A DNA stretch of 54,258 bases from CAYUMU01 sp964445985. GTDB lineage: Bacteria; Planctomycetota; Planctomycetia; Pirellulales; S012-138. Positions within the stretch are counted from its first letter, which is position 1, and each line of letters opens with the position of its first letter. The notes beneath the pieces are model-generated. The model worked only from the letters and a program-made list of their open reading frames with translations, had not been told where the DNA came from and ran no database searches. Location: the NCBI GenBank assembly GCA_964445985.1, contig CAYUMU010000044.1, positions 1 through 54,258 on the forward strand. The letters run 5' to 3'. Shown piece after piece: positions 32,990 to 41,402 of this stretch. Position numbers and translations under genes: made by a program.

Positions 32990-33022
32990 TGCCATGCTTA
33001 CGCCCGTGGCGTAAGCATGCTT
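32990..33022. repeat. palindromic repeat, family C, copy 1
   Basis: CATGCTTACGC and GCGTAAGCATG form a perfect 11-bp hairpin around CCGTG (32994-33020). The left half with its flank GTGCCATGCTTACGCCCGTGG recurs at about 34777-34797. It is a short REP-like element. Confidence 0.75.
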
Positions 33023-33057
33023 CGGGGCCGCGACTTCATTCGACTCGACAAACTGGC

Positions 33058-33086
33058 TTGACAACGCCCTTTCCGCCTAGTGGAAT
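33058..33086 (+). promoter_or_regulatory. putative promoter of the pseudopilin gene
   Basis: A perfect TTGACA at 33058-33063, a 17-base spacer and TGGAAT at 33081-33086 (4 of 6 matches). The leader would be about 140 bases long. Tentative. Confidence 0.4.
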
Positions 33087-33232
33087 AGATACCAAGGCCA
33101 CCCCGGCGGAAGTCCGTCGCGGAAGGGGGGATCGGTTGCGCCACCACCTGCCCCCCGCCGCAACCCCACGGCTCCGCCTCCCGTCTATGTTTGCCAGGCC
33201 CTATCCCGCGAGGGGATCAGTACTTGCCGAGA

Positions 33233-34759
33233 ATGCACATGATCGCGCTTCGTCGCCCGGCCCGTTGGCGCCGTACACGGCACTCTGTTGCACGTCGGTT
33301 AGGTTTCACCCTCGTGGAGATCCTCGTCGCCACGGCGCTGACCCTGCTGCTCATGGCGGTGGCGGTGAATGGTTTTGGCCTGCTGACCGGCAGCATTGGC
33401 AACAATCAGGCCCTGATTGAAACCTCCGGCCGGCTGCGATCGGCCCAAATGCGATTGCAGCTCGACCTGCGCTACGTGACGGCCCGGCTCACGCCGCCGC
33501 TCGATCCCGATCAAGAGCTGGGGTACTTTGAAATTGTGGAGGGGCCAGGGCCTTGGAACAGCGGCTTTGCTTCCATTGGCGCGCGGCCTGTCGACGATCT
33601 TGGCAATCCCGACTCCTCGGTCGGCGATATTGACGACGTGCTGATGTTCACTTGCCGCAGCTTTGGCGAGCCGTTCACGGGGTTGCCGCTTGTTGCCGGC
33701 CGCCCGACGCAATCGAAGGTTGCCGAAGTTGCCTGGTTCATGCGCGGCAACAAGCTCTATCGACGGCAATTGTTGGTGATGCCCGGCCAAGCAGTGCCAA
33801 CAAGCGGCAACCACTACAACGTCAGTGACGTTTCTGTTCGACAGCACGGCGGCAGCGGCGAGACCGACTCGGCTTATGCATCGATGGGCGACCACCTGGT
33901 GGCCAATTCGTTGGGCGATCTGACCAACCGCCAAAACCGCTTCGCCCACCAGCCGCTGGCCTTTCCCTACGATGTTCGCTTTTGGGGTCAGCTCGGGCTG
34001 CCCATCATGCAGGAAACCACCGACAACGGTTTTCCGTTCCCGCGCTACGGTGATCGCTCGGCCAACAGCGTCATTCCCATTTCTGGCTGGAATGGGGCCG
34101 CTTTCGGCGCCAATCGCGACTTTTGGGGCGACCCCATGGTTGGCTGGAACAGTGGCGGCAGCCCCATTCTGTTCGCCCCCAGCAACGCCGCAGGCAAATC
34201 ACCCGATGGCCTGATGGCCTTTCCCAATGGGGGCCGGGTGACGGAAGACGTGATTCTCGACAACGTGATCGGCTTTGACGTTAAGGTCTGGGATCCGGGT
34301 GCACCGATTTACGAAGTCAGCGGCGTGCCCGTGCTGCCCACCGATGCGGCCTACAAAGGTCTCATCGATAGCGGGGCAACGCCGGTGGCGGCGGGAGCGT
34401 TTGTCGATCTGTTCTACACCCGCGGCATTTCGTCCCCTGGCGTAACCACGGCATTCTCTGGTCCTGGCAATCCCAAGAGCCAACTGCACGTTACTTCGCC
34501 CAATTTGGCTGCCATTTACGACACCTGGTCTTCCTACTATGAGCGCGACGGCCTCGACCAGGATGGCGCCTTTGGCGCCGATCAGGCCACCGATGGCGAG
34601 GACAACAACAACCAGGCCGGCGTGGATGATCCCACGGAACTCGAAACCTCGCCGCCCTACCCCGTCCCCTTGCGGGCCATTCAGGTCAAAATCCGCGTGT
34701 TCGAGCCCAGCAGCCGGCAGGTTCGCGAAGTGACCGTGGTGCAAGACTTCGTGCATTAA
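33233..34759 (+). CDS. orphan PulJ-like prepilin-type protein
   Basis: Protein of 508 aa. After a 24-residue basic leader (RRPARWRRTRHSVARRLG) comes the prepilin peptidase site G|FTLVEILVATALTLLLMAVAVNGFGLL, with Glu at position +5 of the mature protein. The first mature segment aligns with minor pseudopilins of the GspJ/PulJ type (GRLRSAQMRLQLDLRYVTARLTPPLDPDQELGYFEI). At more than 500 aa it is more than twice as long as GspJ and includes acidic, Asn-rich stretches (DGEDNNNQAGVDDP). No other secretion or pilus gene is nearby, so partners must lie elsewhere. The start at 33233 or 33239 cannot be separated. Confidence 0.82.
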   Translation: MHMIALRRPARWRRTRHSVARRLGFTLVEILVATALTLLLMAVAVNGFGLLTGSIGNNQALIETSGRLRSAQMRLQLDLRYVTARLTPPLDPDQELGYFEIVEGPGPWNSGFASIGARPVDDLGNPDSSVGDIDDVLMFTCRSFGEPFTGLPLVAGRPTQSKVAEVAWFMRGNKLYRRQLLVMPGQAVPTSGNHYNVSDVSVRQHGGSGETDSAYASMGDHLVANSLGDLTNRQNRFAHQPLAFPYDVRFWGQLGLPIMQETTDNGFPFPRYGDRSANSVIPISGWNGAAFGANRDFWGDPMVGWNSGGSPILFAPSNAAGKSPDGLMAFPNGGRVTEDVILDNVIGFDVKVWDPGAPIYEVSGVPVLPTDAAYKGLIDSGATPVAAGAFVDLFYTRGISSPGVTTAFSGPGNPKSQLHVTSPNLAAIYDTWSSYYERDGLDQDGAFGADQATDGEDNNNQAGVDDPTELETSPPYPVPLRAIQVKIRVFEPSSRQVREVTVVQDFVH

Positions 34760-34776
34760 GTCGCCACCCGGCTCGT

Positions 34777-34800
34777 GTGCCATGCTTACGCCCGTGGGTG
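34777..34800. repeat. half-copy of palindromic repeat family C
   Basis: TGTGCCATGCTTACGCCCGTGG matches the left half of the element at 32990. The right half is lost or diverged. Confidence 0.6.
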
Positions 34801-34888
34801 TAATGGGCCAGCCTGATTACAACTTCCTGGTATTGAGAAGAAACAAAGCTGGGCTGCAGACCCGAACTCCCCACTCCGGCCTCCCTGC

Positions 34889-35332
34889 TTACTCTTTCTC
34901 CGGCAAGGCATCCCGCGGAATTTCTTGCCTACCGGCAAAGCCCGCCTCGATGTCGTGCCAGTACTTCACGGCCGGTTCACCCAGCTGCCAGCACAGAAAG
35001 ACCACGCGGCCATGGAGCAGGCAGGGGAAATCGATCAGGCCGGCGGGACCGCTCTTGGGTTCCACGCCCAACTCGCGCAGTTCCTCGACGTACTGCTCGA
35101 GTTGGCTGGCGTCTTGTTCCAGATCGGCCTGCATTTGTTCGAGCTCTTCGCCGTACAGGTCGCTGGGACCGTCGCCCCGGCTGGTGAGTAGCAACGCCAG
35201 CCGCTGCCGCCGCTGAATCACGTCTTGAGAGAGTTGCACCAAATCGGTGGTGATCGCCCGCACCAACGGCAAGGCAGCGTTGGCCTCTTGCGGGGTGAAC
35301 AGCTTTTGCGGCAAATAGGTATCGTTCGACAT
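34889..35332 (-). CDS. DUF2203 family protein
   Basis: Protein of 147 aa with the DUF2203 pattern: KLFTPQEANAALPLVRAITTDLVQLSQDVIQRRQRL at the N-terminus, a helical acidic middle (ELEQMQADLEQDASQLEQYVEELRELGVEPKS) and the signature GLIDFPCLLHGRVVFLCWQLGEPAVKYWHDIEAGFAGRQEI. No function is established for the family. It is probably cytoplasmic. The start was set at MSNDTYLPQ because upstream residues translate a tandem-repeat region. It lies about 56 bases after the NuoI-like gene on the same strand and could be co-transcribed. Confidence 0.88.
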   Translation of the reverse strand: MSNDTYLPQKLFTPQEANAALPLVRAITTDLVQLSQDVIQRRQRLALLLTSRGDGPSDLYGEELEQMQADLEQDASQLEQYVEELRELGVEPKSGPAGLIDFPCLLHGRVVFLCWQLGEPAVKYWHDIEAGFAGRQEIPRDALPEKE

Positions 35333-35351
35333 GGGATCTGTCACGCCATCT

Positions 35352-35407
35352 GGGGTTGGGGCCACCCCCTCAAGGATTGGGGCCACCCTCAAGGATTGGG
35401 GCCACCG
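35352..35407. repeat. 19-bp tandem repeat between nuoI-like and DUF2203 genes
   Basis: Two units of TCAAGGATTGGGGCCACC (35370-35388 and 35389-35407) follow a diverged unit (TGGGGTTGGGGCCACCCCC). The last unit runs into the 3' end of the NuoI-like gene and encodes its terminal residues. Confidence 0.85.
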
Positions 35408-35928
35408 TGCACGGGTTCGGCAATGACCTTACTGCTGGCCACGGCCGTGGGATTGAGCGTGGCGCGTCCCCATGCCACCTCCAGCGGCAAACGCGAAAAG
35501 TCCACCAGGCATCCATCGCGACTGTAGCAGCTCAAGTCGTGCGTGGAACCCATAAAGATGCAATCCACAGGGCAAGGTTCCACGCACAGCGCGCAAAACA
35601 TGCACTTGGAATAATCGATGGTAAAGCCAGTGACCTTGAAGCCTTTGCCCTGTGTTGATCGCTCTTTGCCAATGTAAATGCAATCCACGGGACAGGCTTT
35701 GGCGCACTGGTCGCAGGCAATGCAGGTGGTGAGGTCGAACCGGTGAAAACCCCGATAGCGCGGCGCTACCGCCAGCGGCAACTCGGGGTATTCAAACTTT
35801 TCGGCGAACGTGCCGCGCTCGTACGACGTGAGCCAATAGCGGAGCGTGATGCCGAGGCCCTGCCCTACCGAGCGAACCGCGTCAACCACGTCTTTCATCC
35901 AGCCGCCAAATCCTCGTAACGCGCCCAT
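35389..35928 (-). CDS. nuoI: NuoI-type 2x[4Fe-4S] ferredoxin subunit
   Basis: Protein of 179 aa with two [4Fe-4S] motifs, CIACDQCAKACPVDCI and CMFCALCVEPCPVDCI, in the arrangement of NADH-quinone oxidoreductase chain I (TYKY-type), preceded by GITLRYWLTSYERGTFAEKFEYPE and PRYRGFHRFDLTTC. NuoI carries electrons between the peripheral flavin arm and the quinone site. No other nuo genes are next to it, so it either complements a dispersed operon or serves another complex. The start is placed at MGALRGFGG; Met at 35898 is an alternative. The C-terminal residues HGGPNP are encoded by the tandem repeat. Confidence 0.88.
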   Translation of the reverse strand: MGALRGFGGWMKDVVDAVRSVGQGLGITLRYWLTSYERGTFAEKFEYPELPLAVAPRYRGFHRFDLTTCIACDQCAKACPVDCIYIGKERSTQGKGFKVTGFTIDYSKCMFCALCVEPCPVDCIFMGSTHDLSCYSRDGCLVDFSRLPLEVAWGRATLNPTAVASSKVIAEPVHGGPNP

Positions 35929-36131
35929 GAACCTGATGCTTTCTCGCGGGGTGCTTGCCCAAGTCAAAGCTCTCCGGCGGCAGAAGCCAGAAGAACCAAC
36001 GAAGAAGGCAGGCTGCCAGGAAATCCTAAATGCCAAACCATGATGGGGGGCAGTAACTGAATTATAGGAGCAAGGCCCCGGGCCGCAAGCCGTGCCACCG
36101 GCGAGCCGCCCTGTTCCTCGCCCCGTGCGAA

Positions 36132-36707
36132 CTATCGGGCAGGCGCCGGCCGCTTCTTGCGTTCGGTAGCGCCGTTCTTGATGTCCGAGATTCGAGACTT
36201 CAGCGGGATCAGTTCGGCCAGGCCCGCATCGGCAATCTCTTGACCCGAAACATACCGGCCCGGCCGCGTCCAGCGGGCGATCCGCTCGGCCGGGATGCCA
36301 AACAGGTCGGCCAGCAGGGTGTCCATATCGGTTTCCAGCCGTTCAAAATGCCGGGCCCATTCGGCGGCCTCCGTAATTTGCACGTGCTCTTCGCTCTGCC
36401 ATTTCATGGGGTGAAACAACAACACGCTGAACGGCGTGACCAGTCGCTTCTGGCAGGCGGCAAACGGCCACAACGCGGCCGACGAGCACTCGCCCGTCAC
36501 AATGCCCGTGGCCTTCACGCCGCGCAGCACCATCAACGAAGTCAGCGACATCGCCGTGTAAGGGCTCCCCCCCGGCGAGTCGATATACAGCGTGCACTCG
36601 CCGCCGATCGGCACCTGCAAGAACTTTTCCGTCAGCTCGGTTTCGTTATCGGTAATATCGCCGACCAGGGCAATTTCCGCCGGGCCGTCGTTCTCGTATT
36701 CGCTCAT
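36132..36707 (-). CDS. ClpP-like serine protease family protein
   Basis: Protein of 191 aa with the ClpP fold. The oxyanion strand reads LYIDSPGGSPYTAMSLTSLM. The nucleophile region is VTGECSSAALWPFAACQKR, where Ser76 aligns with the ClpP catalytic Ser. VLLFHPM supplies His99, displaced by one residue relative to ClpP MIHQP. The position of the catalytic Asp (TERD in ClpP) is occupied by Gly150 in RWTRPGRYVSGQEIADAGLAELI. The triad is therefore incomplete by alignment, so it may be inactive, use another acid, or need a partner ClpP. AAGGA 6 bases upstream supports the start. No ClpX or trigger factor gene is near. Confidence 0.85.
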   Translation of the reverse strand: MSEYENDGPAEIALVGDITDNETELTEKFLQVPIGGECTLYIDSPGGSPYTAMSLTSLMVLRGVKATGIVTGECSSAALWPFAACQKRLVTPFSVLLFHPMKWQSEEHVQITEAAEWARHFERLETDMDTLLADLFGIPAERIARWTRPGRYVSGQEIADAGLAELIPLKSRISDIKNGATERKKRPAPAR

Positions 36708-37526
36708 CCGAAATCCTTTCGATGCAATGTAAATCCCCCTACCGTCTACTTCGAGGTATAGCTGCCACGGACGCGCGCATCAATTAGCAGCTTCAAGTTC
36801 ATGGGCAACTCGCTTCGCAACCGCTTGACAACCGCCGCGGCAGCATGCCCGACCTGGCAACGAACCGAACCGCGCGGGCCACCGGCAATTAGTTCCAAAT
36901 GGGGGTATTGGGAACGCGGCCCGATGTTATGATGCCTCGCGGCCAGTTTATCATTGCAGGCTTTGCTCTGTTGATCCCGCGGCGGCCACTCGTGCCCCGC
37001 GGCATGCTTCTCACACCATTGAGGAAGCACGCCGCGGGCAGGTATTCCGCTCGTCCGCAACATTGCGATCGCGCGTTTTCTTGGAAGGCAAGCCAAGCGA
37101 AAGCGCTAGCCAGCGCCTACAGCCAACACGTTCCGCGGCAGACTTGCGGCTACACAGGTTCCATGCGGCGCCGAGCGCCCCTGGGGCATGCGGCCGAGCG
37201 AACGAACTCAATTCGGCCCCTCGCGTGATGGCGATCCTGACTTGCGCGCAGGGGGTAGCAACAGCGATGTCGCTTGCCCAAATTGCGTGCTGGCAATAAT
37301 GCAATGACGCGCCGGCCACCGATAAGCGGCCGCGAGCAAGGAACGCTCGGGGACGTCATGCTGAGATTGTGGCCAGGCGAAAATGGCCATGCATGCCCCC
37401 CATGTTCGGGCCTGAACCCCCACATGGCGTGCGATGCAACTGCCTGCGCGACAATCCAGCGGAACGAACGATCAGATAGAAGAGGCGCCTCACTGACGGA
37501 CATCCTTTGCCAGAAGGAATGGCGCT
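36708..37526. other. 819-base region without a supportable gene
   Basis: Short open frames occur on both strands but none has a signal peptide, domain motif or codon pattern I can support. The stretch AGCGCTAGCCAGCGCCTACAG (about 37099-37119) looks repeat-like. It may be decayed sequence. Confidence 0.5.
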
Positions 37527-38486
37527 ATGTACCCACTAAGATTTCGGCCCATCTTGCGAGACTATCTCTGGGGCGGCCGGCGGCTCGAACAACTCGGCAA
37601 AGAACTCGGCCCCGGCGATCACTGGGCCGAGAGCTGGGAAATCTGCGATCACCACGCTGGGCAAAGCGTGGTGCTCGGCGGCGAATGGGCGGGCAAGACG
37701 CTCGGCGAACTGGTCGCCGACCATGGCCCCGAACTGCTGGGGCGACATCACCCTCAACCCCGATTCCCGCTGCTGTTCAAATTCCTGGACGCCGAGCGCA
37801 CACTCAGTGTGCAGGTCCACCCCAACGACGACCAGGCGGCGCTGCTCGACCCGCCCGACCTCGGCAAAACCGAAGCCTGGGTGGTGCTCGACGCCAAGCC
37901 AGGCAGCGTGCTGTACGCCGGGCTGAAGCGCGGGTTCGACCGCCGCGCCCTCGCGCGGGAAGTCCAGCGCGGAACCTGTGAGCTCTGCCTGCACCAGTTC
38001 GAGCCTCGGGCGGGCGATTGCGTCCTTTTGCACGCCGGCGCCCCCCACGCCATCGGCGCCGGTTTGCTGATCGCCGAGATTCAGCAGTCGAGCAATGTCA
38101 CCTACCGACTATACGACTGGAATCGTGTCGGCCCCGACGGCCAACCCCGCGCGCTGCATATCGAAGAGGCCCTCGATGTGATCGATTACCAGCGCGGTCC
38201 CGTGCATGCTCAGCAACCACAACCCACGGACCAGCCAGGCAGAACCCGCCTGGCCGAGTGCGATAAGTTTGTCCTCGACCGCCGCGAGGCCAACGCTCCC
38301 TTCGAGATCGGCGGCGACGACCGCTTTCATATCGTGGCCGTCGTCGCAGGCCAGGCCACGCTGGCAGGAGACCCCGCTTCGCAACCGCTGGGGGTGGGGA
38401 GTTCCGCCTTATTGCCAGCAGGAGCAGGGAAAGTGTCTATCCAGCCGCGGGGCCATTGCCAAATGCTCGATGCCTACCTCCCCTGA
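37527..38486 (+). CDS. manA: mannose-6-phosphate isomerase, class I
   Basis: Cupin-fold isomerase of 319 aa that interconverts mannose-6-phosphate and fructose-6-phosphate, feeding sugar-nucleotide and glycan synthesis. The short bacterial type is recognised by LSVQVHPNDDQA (Zn ligands Gln and His), GKTEAWVVLDA (Glu ligand) and HAGAPHAIGAGLLIAEIQQSSNVTYRLYDWNR. A C-terminal small domain follows (GDDRFHIVAVVAGQATL). AAGGA lies 8 bases before the ATG. It appears monocistronic, with a large non-coding region upstream. The membrane glycosyltransferase gene is 3 kb away. Confidence 0.94.
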   Translation: MYPLRFRPILRDYLWGGRRLEQLGKELGPGDHWAESWEICDHHAGQSVVLGGEWAGKTLGELVADHGPELLGRHHPQPRFPLLFKFLDAERTLSVQVHPNDDQAALLDPPDLGKTEAWVVLDAKPGSVLYAGLKRGFDRRALAREVQRGTCELCLHQFEPRAGDCVLLHAGAPHAIGAGLLIAEIQQSSNVTYRLYDWNRVGPDGQPRALHIEEALDVIDYQRGPVHAQQPQPTDQPGRTRLAECDKFVLDRREANAPFEIGGDDRFHIVAVVAGQATLAGDPASQPLGVGSSALLPAGAGKVSIQPRGHCQMLDAYLP

Positions 38487-38663
38487 TCCCACAACCATTT
38501 GACTGGAACTTGCGAAAATCCCCAGCGGGGGGCTAGCAATGCTGCATGGCGACCCCAGGCACCCACGCCGCGGCCCCAGCATCGCAGGCTTTAACTCAGC
38601 TTGACACTCTGCAACCCACCTTATAGGGTAGGTTTGGGGAGAGCTAAGCTCCAGGTAATCGTT

Positions 38664-39401
38664 ATGGCTAGCATGGTAGATGAAGAACGTCAGCCCGGTT
38701 CTGAAGACGATCTGTTGCGCTGCGAACACCGGGTTGGCTATCACTTCACCGACAGATCTTTGCTGCGATCCGCGTTAACTCATGCCTCGGGGGCAGCCCA
38801 TCGGCTCGGGTCGAACGAGCGGTTGGAATTTTTGGGCGACGCCATTCTGGGCTACGTTGTCTGCGACATGCTCTATGAGAAGTTCCCCAACCTGTTGGAA
38901 GGCGACCTCACCAAAATTAAATCGGTGGTGGTCAGCCGGCAGAACTGCGCCAAGGTGAGCAAGTCGTTGGGGCTCGATGAATTCATGATCCTGGGCAAGG
39001 GCATGACCACCAATCCCAACATCCCTTCTTCGCTGCACGCCGGAGTGCTGGAAAGCATGGTGGCCGCCATCTGCATGGATGGCGGCATGGAGGCAGCCCG
39101 CGAGTTCGTGCGGCGGTTCATGTCGGCCCGGATCGAAGCCGCGGCCGATGGCGACCATGGCGGCAATTACAAATCGCTGCTGCAACAGGTGGTGCAGCGC
39201 GAGCACGCCACCACGCCCACCTATTTGCTGCTGGATGAAAAAGGACCCGATCACAGCAAGTGCTTCAAGATCACGGCGCTGGTGGGCAACAAACGCTTCA
39301 CGCCGGCCTGGGGTCGCAATAAAAAGGAAGCCGAGCAGCGAGCCGCGCTCAACGCGCTCAGCGAGCTCAACGGCGAAGAAACGCCGTTCCCTTCGGACTG
39401 A
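38664..39401 (+). CDS. rnc: ribonuclease III
   Basis: Double-stranded RNA endonuclease of 245 aa involved in rRNA processing and RNA decay. The signature NERLEFLGDAILGY (51-64) supplies Glu52, Glu55 and Asp59, EGD at 79-81 matches the next acidic site, and Glu130 in VLESMVAAI matches E. coli Glu117. The residue equivalent to E. coli Asp114 is Gly127 (LHAGVLE against LADTVE). A C-terminal dsRNA-binding domain (about 165-235; SLLQQVVQREHATTPTYLLLDEKGPDH...RNKKEAEQRAALNAL) is intact. The start at MASMVDEE is preferred; an ATG nine bases later is possible. Confidence 0.93.
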   Translation: MASMVDEERQPGSEDDLLRCEHRVGYHFTDRSLLRSALTHASGAAHRLGSNERLEFLGDAILGYVVCDMLYEKFPNLLEGDLTKIKSVVVSRQNCAKVSKSLGLDEFMILGKGMTTNPNIPSSLHAGVLESMVAAICMDGGMEAAREFVRRFMSARIEAAADGDHGGNYKSLLQQVVQREHATTPTYLLLDEKGPDHSKCFKITALVGNKRFTPAWGRNKKEAEQRAALNALSELNGEETPFPSD

Positions 39402-39576
39402 AAGCTGGCCCTCACCAAGCAAATGCTGGAGGGTTACCAGGGCCAGGATTTCGATGGGGGGGCTACCTCGGTCAACAGATCGTGGCCCGCATTCATCTGC
39501 TGGCCGCGCTCCAAGCCATGCAAGAACATGGTTCCGACCAGCTCCAGAAGGTAGTCCGCCAGCTCCTTTTTCCGGC

Positions 39577-40875
39577 CTATTTGCGTTTGATGACGGGAAA
39601 AATCCTTTCCGTATTGTCGCGCAGCACTTGGGTTCCCAAGGCTAAAGCGCGTTGTTCCGTCCACGAGCGATCGACCACGTAGCGTTCGGCCAGAATCTTG
39701 GCCAAAATTCGCTTGTACATGGCGAACTTGGGTAGGGCGAACTCCAGCTTATACATATCGCTGTAGTAGCCAATCTGCTTGGTGCGGGGCACGGCTTCCA
39801 AGCGCGCCGAGGCGTCGTGCTCAATGAAGGTGGGCGTATTGCTGTACCACCAGTGCCCATTGGTGACCACGTTGGGGAAGATCCAGGCGTAGCTCGCCAG
39901 TTCTTGATTGGTAACGCTGGCCAGCACCGAAATGGGGAACGTGACGGTGGGGAACGCGTTGAATAGCTCGCGGTACTGAATCAGCGACACGCGGCTGTCG
40001 TATAGATCTTGCCCTTGGAATACGCCCTCAGGGTACACCGCCCGATTCACGCCGATCATCAGGTCGAATGGCAAGCCGTAATCGCGGCAGAGCTCGGCCA
40101 GCGTCCAAAACACAAACTGGCTCAGTTGCTCGCGGCAGTCGGGCGTGGCCTGCAAACCCTTCCGCCACACGCCGCCGACGGCAATATCGGTGAGGTTTTT
40201 CTCGTCCATCGCGGCCGGCGTAAAGCCGGGCGGCAGCGAGATCGCGCACGCCCTGGCCCCCTTGCTGGTGAAGCGGTCGAACAACTTGCCCAGCGCCTGC
40301 CGCAGGCTGGCGGTGTCGCCCACCGCCACGCCGGTGGACTTTTCCAACCGGCCGCGGACCTCGGGCTTGCCCAGGTGAAACACCAGGTCGTCGGTGCGGA
40401 GGCAGGGAATGTACTTGGCGGTATCGAAGCCTTCGAGCGAATCGTCGAAATCGTTGGTAAGAAAGACGCCGGTGAGCCGGCTCTTGGTTAGCACCTGCTG
40501 TTCCCAGTTGGGTTCGGCCATCTTTTTCACGGCCGTATCGTACAGGCTTTCCCAGTTTTCCGGCGTCAGGCGATCATCCTTGAAACCGAAAAACGCCTGG
40601 GCGATTTCAATGAGCCAACTGTATTGAATGGTGTTGTCCAGAGGGGCGAGCCGTTCCACGAGCCGCCGAACTTTCTCTTTGGGATCGATCCCCGGCTCTT
40701 CGATTCGCTCGCGAGGCATGCCGGCGGAGTGGGCCAGTTCGGTGTAGTAGTGATAGCCCAGGATGTCGGCCAGGGTGGTCGAGGCCGGCTTGAGAGCGTT
40801 GATATGCGTATGGGGATCGATGATTTCCAGCTTGTCCAATTCCTGGAACAGCCGGTTGCGAAGTTCTTGCGACAT
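39577..40875 (-). CDS. uronate isomerase-like amidohydrolase superfamily protein
   Basis: Protein of 432 aa. The opening MSQELRNRLFQELDKLEIIDPHTHINALKP has the HxH metal motif of amidohydrolases, and the whole protein follows the glucuronate/galacturonate isomerase (UxaC) layout: YHYYTELAHSAGMP, TGVFLTNDFDD, LPFDLMIGVNRAVYPEG and GHWWYSNTPTFIEHDASARLEAVPRTKQIGYYSD. UxaC converts hexuronates to ketouronates for degradation; this protein is shorter (E. coli UxaC is 470 aa) and could act on another uronate. The start is the Met at 40875, with AAGG eight bases upstream; the 67 open codons before it are not protein-like. Confidence 0.85.
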   Translation of the reverse strand: MSQELRNRLFQELDKLEIIDPHTHINALKPASTTLADILGYHYYTELAHSAGMPRERIEEPGIDPKEKVRRLVERLAPLDNTIQYSWLIEIAQAFFGFKDDRLTPENWESLYDTAVKKMAEPNWEQQVLTKSRLTGVFLTNDFDDSLEGFDTAKYIPCLRTDDLVFHLGKPEVRGRLEKSTGVAVGDTASLRQALGKLFDRFTSKGARACAISLPPGFTPAAMDEKNLTDIAVGGVWRKGLQATPDCREQLSQFVFWTLAELCRDYGLPFDLMIGVNRAVYPEGVFQGQDLYDSRVSLIQYRELFNAFPTVTFPISVLASVTNQELASYAWIFPNVVTNGHWWYSNTPTFIEHDASARLEAVPRTKQIGYYSDMYKLEFALPKFAMYKRILAKILAERYVVDRSWTEQRALALGTQVLRDNTERIFPVIKRK

Positions 40876-41402
40876 GCGGAAAGCCTTGGAAGAAAACGGG
40901 AACGCCGAGCCAAAGTTCAAGGGGATAGAACAGGCAGTTTTAGCAAATCGCGGCCGCACCGCCACCCGGCAACCCGTCGGGCAAGCCTTGTCAAGGCTGC
41001 CCTCGGACTGGAAGCTGCCCCACGCCGCCGGCCACATTGGCAACAAGACGACGCGGCGAAATCCGCGGCTCGGCACGCCCAGGAATCCGCGGCGCGGCGC
41101 CGGTCCAGCCGCGTTTCGCTTCCACCTCGTTCAGCCCATGACGGCGCGGGTTCGCTGCGGTGTGCCGCTCATCAGGCCGCGGCCGGCGGCCTACGACCCA
41201 ATTGTCAAGCCGTACGGAATTCGAAAGCTGGGAGGGCTTTTGCTGGCAGACTGTCGAAAGGGGCCGAAAGGGGCGAAAGGGGACACCTGTCAGGGTTCGT
41301 CTTGTGGTCGGTCGCCTATTTGCCGTATTCTGCTGCACCCCATTTGGGCTGGACTGGATGGGGGGAGGGCAGGGCTTCCCAAGTAGAGAGCAGCTACCAC
41401 CC
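40876..41402. other. non-coding spacer with short tandem repeats
   Basis: About 530 bases between divergent genes. 41255-41283 contains three consecutive CGAAAGGGG units followed by ACACCTGTC. No gene is recognised. Confidence 0.5.

Noticed and set aside
36746..37503. Several 70-120-codon frames in the gap upstream of manA
   Set aside because: No start signal, no domain or membrane pattern, and they overlap each other on both strands.
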